Assembly (NCBI RefSeq): GCF_000196015.1
Contig: NC_007973.1
Span: 2,480,001 to 2,544,000, forward strand
Reading direction: 5' to 3'
From: Cupriavidus metallidurans CH34
Lineage (GTDB): Bacteria > Pseudomonadota > Gammaproteobacteria > Burkholderiales > Burkholderiaceae
Length of the DNA: 64,000 nucleotides
The notes beneath the pieces were generated by a model, which saw only the letters and a program-made list of their open reading frames with translations, did not search any database and was not told the DNA's origin. The position numbers and the translations under genes are program-made. Each line of letters starts with the position of its first letter. The stretch's first letter is position 1. Below are positions 62,925-64,000 of this stretch, in pieces.

Positions 62925-63013
62925 GGCCCCACATCGTCATCCTCATCCACCTGACGGAGCCACTTCACTCCGGCAGGGGTGTCGTGGCTCAATGACTCAT
63001 CAAGGAGGAGCCC

Positions 63014-63319
63014 ATGGCATCGCATCGCATCGAAACCTACTGCCAGCGGCTGGCGTTCCCCATCGGGGCGCTCATCTTCAGCAGAGGTGTAGACCGCCTG
63101 GTCCGCGCGGGTCGCCTGGACCCGATCCCGTACTTCAGGCGCCACACCCGTGGCGACTGGGGCGACGTCAACATCCAGCAATGGCAGACGAACAGCAGCG
63201 CGCTTCAATCGGGCGCGTCGCTGGAATCGCACTACGTGATCCATCCGGGGCTCGCCATTCGCATCGTCACCGATTCGCAGCGCTGCGCAACCGTCATCGT
63301 GCTTCCGTCCGAAGACTGA
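63014..63319 (+). CDS. Small RGDWG-motif ICE protein (copy 2)
   Basis: A 101-residue paralogue of the previous gene: RAGRLDPIPYFRRHTRGDWG, NSSALQSGASLESHYVIHPG and IVTDSQRCATVIVLPSED. It starts with ATG 63014 after AAGGAGGAG. The pair probably arose by duplication or both belong to a conserved plasmid family. Confidence 0.65.
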   Translation: MASHRIETYCQRLAFPIGALIFSRGVDRLVRAGRLDPIPYFRRHTRGDWGDVNIQQWQTNSSALQSGASLESHYVIHPGLAIRIVTDSQRCATVIVLPSED

Positions 63320-63394
63320 GCACGGTTCACCTGCGGGCCGCCCAGGCCAGCACCTTCAACCACCCTCAGCCACGCGTCGATTCTCTTCCCACCA

Positions 63395-63414
63395 CGGGGC
63401 ATGCCATTGCCCCG
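63395..63414 (+). promoter_or_regulatory. Leader hairpin
   Basis: CGGGGCA and TGCCCCG, 7-bp perfect stem, with CCACC/GGTGG flanks that can extend it, 41 nt before the next start codon. Confidence 0.5.
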
Positions 63415-63455
63415 CTGGGGGTGGTGCATGCCCCATTTTTCTTTGGAGCATCACC

Positions 63456-64000
63456 ATGTCCCTCGATCTCGAAACCACTGCCGCTGAATCCGCGCCCGTA
63501 CAGGGCGAACTGCTCGACGCGGAATCTTCCCCTCTGACCCTGAGCCTTCAGGATTTTGTCGGCGAGTTCGGCGACGAACTACTCGACGCCCTCAACAGCG
63601 CTAATCCGCCGGTCTATACCGGCCAACCGCAGGCGCACCGGCAACTGGTGGTCGCCAGCCTCAAGCGCAAGCTGTTCCCAGCCCAGGCCGAAGTCGTCCA
63701 CGCCGCCGCCGAGCTGCTGATCGACCGTGGCGAACGTGCTGCGATCGTCAATGGCGAGATGGGCTGCGGCAAGACGACCGTCGGCATTGCCACGGCCGCC
63801 GTGCTCAACGCCGAAGGCTATCGCCGCACTCTGGTGCTGTCGCCGCCCCACCTGGTTTACAAGTGGCGGCGCGAGATCCAGGAGACGGTGGCCGGTGCCA
63901 AGGTGTGGGTACTCAACGGGCCGGATACGCTCGTCAAGCTCATCAAGCTGCGCGAGCAGTTGGGCGTGCAGCCCACGGGCCAGGAGTTCTTCGTCCTGGG
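63456..64000 (+). CDS. DEAD/DEAH-type helicase, 3' end outside window
   Basis: ATG 63456 opens a frame of 181 codons that runs off the right edge. After an acidic N-terminus come YTGQPQAHRQLVVASLKRKL, LFPAQAEVVHAAAELLID, Walker A NGEMGCGKTTVGIATAAVL and motif Ia-like LVLSPPHLVYKWRREIQE. This is the start of a superfamily 2 helicase, common in this ICE core. Its partner enzymes and the nuclease state cannot be judged from the visible part. Confidence 0.8.
   Translation, partial: MSLDLETTAAESAPVQGELLDAESSPLTLSLQDFVGEFGDELLDALNSANPPVYTGQPQAHRQLVVASLKRKLFPAQAEVVHAAAELLIDRGERAAIVNGEMGCGKTTVGIATAAVLNAEGYRRTLVLSPPHLVYKWRREIQETVAGAKVWVLNGPDTLVKLIKLREQLGVQPTGQEFFVL

Noticed and set aside
61444..64000. 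Reading the methyltransferase-helicase region as a complete BREX or DISARM defence locus
   Set aside because: Gene order and families match the ICE core, no signature defence genes are visible, and the helicase is cut by the window edge.

Overview
The window is GC-rich (about 65 %) Burkholderiaceae DNA. The gene content (siaABCD, acetyl-CoA synthetase with a VC_2705-type symporter, single-chain class I fumarase, ExbBD/TonB, HemP, CadA and Mer loci) suggests Cupriavidus or a close relative. That placement is inference, because no rRNA lies in the window.

1-28.6 kb is mostly chromosomal backbone. It opens with a siaABCD signalling operon (siaA cut at its 5' end) and a tRNA-Ser. Directly behind the tRNA is an AT-richer patch (about 3.2-5.3 kb) with a solitary Wzy-like polymerase, a 54-codon membrane peptide and two phage-type small genes; it abuts the 3' remnant of another gene. 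Next come fliD, an intact IS256-family element with target duplication, symporter and acs, a DMT transporter, a UPF0114 protein, fumarase, murI, a tandem AAA ATPase, a Fur-type tonB-exbB-exbD operon, a second Fur-type site before hemP, a GlcG/HbpS-like gene, a PXPV-repeat exported protein, tRNA-Leu, divergent yeiH/lysR, a cation/proton antiporter and tRNA-Cys.

At 28,633 an 18-bp fragment of the 3' end of a tRNA-Gly remains next to its terminator. Everything to the right, to the end of the window, is an integrative and conjugative element (ICE) of the ICEclc/PAGI-2/PFGI-1 class. The integrase and the conjugation genes lie outside the window. The ICE control and maintenance block (alpA, parA, small HicA-like gene, parB, DUF2857, STY4528-type replication gene, PFL_4669, DUF3158, ssb, topB) spans 30.8-40.3 kb. 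The STY4528 gene carries a perfect DnaA box, a 13-bp inverted repeat and iteron-like repeats, and is followed by palindromic tandem repeats. Together these look like a replication or partition locus.

Cargo follows: a Cd/Zn/Pb module (CDF exporter, broken sterol-desaturase gene, cadR, cadA with four metal-binding domains, lspA, Cys-rich exported peptide). Further on, a Tn21-subgroup mercury transposon (51,638-55,569) has inserted into a DUF3085 gene with a 5-bp duplication. Its merA and tnpA both carry single-base deletions.

From 47 to 64 kb the ICE is a train of small, poorly characterised core genes (DUF5983, DUF3085, XF1762, STY4534/DUF3577, DUF932, DUF3275, DUF6094 methyltransferase-like, start of a helicase). 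Several have their own 5' leader with a perfect GC-rich hairpin and a strong ribosome-binding site. The most notable unexplained signals are the in-gene origin candidate, the palindrome family around 35.7-38.1 kb, the 20-bp inverted repeat after topB, the repeated leader hairpins, and the tRNA-linked polymerase patch.
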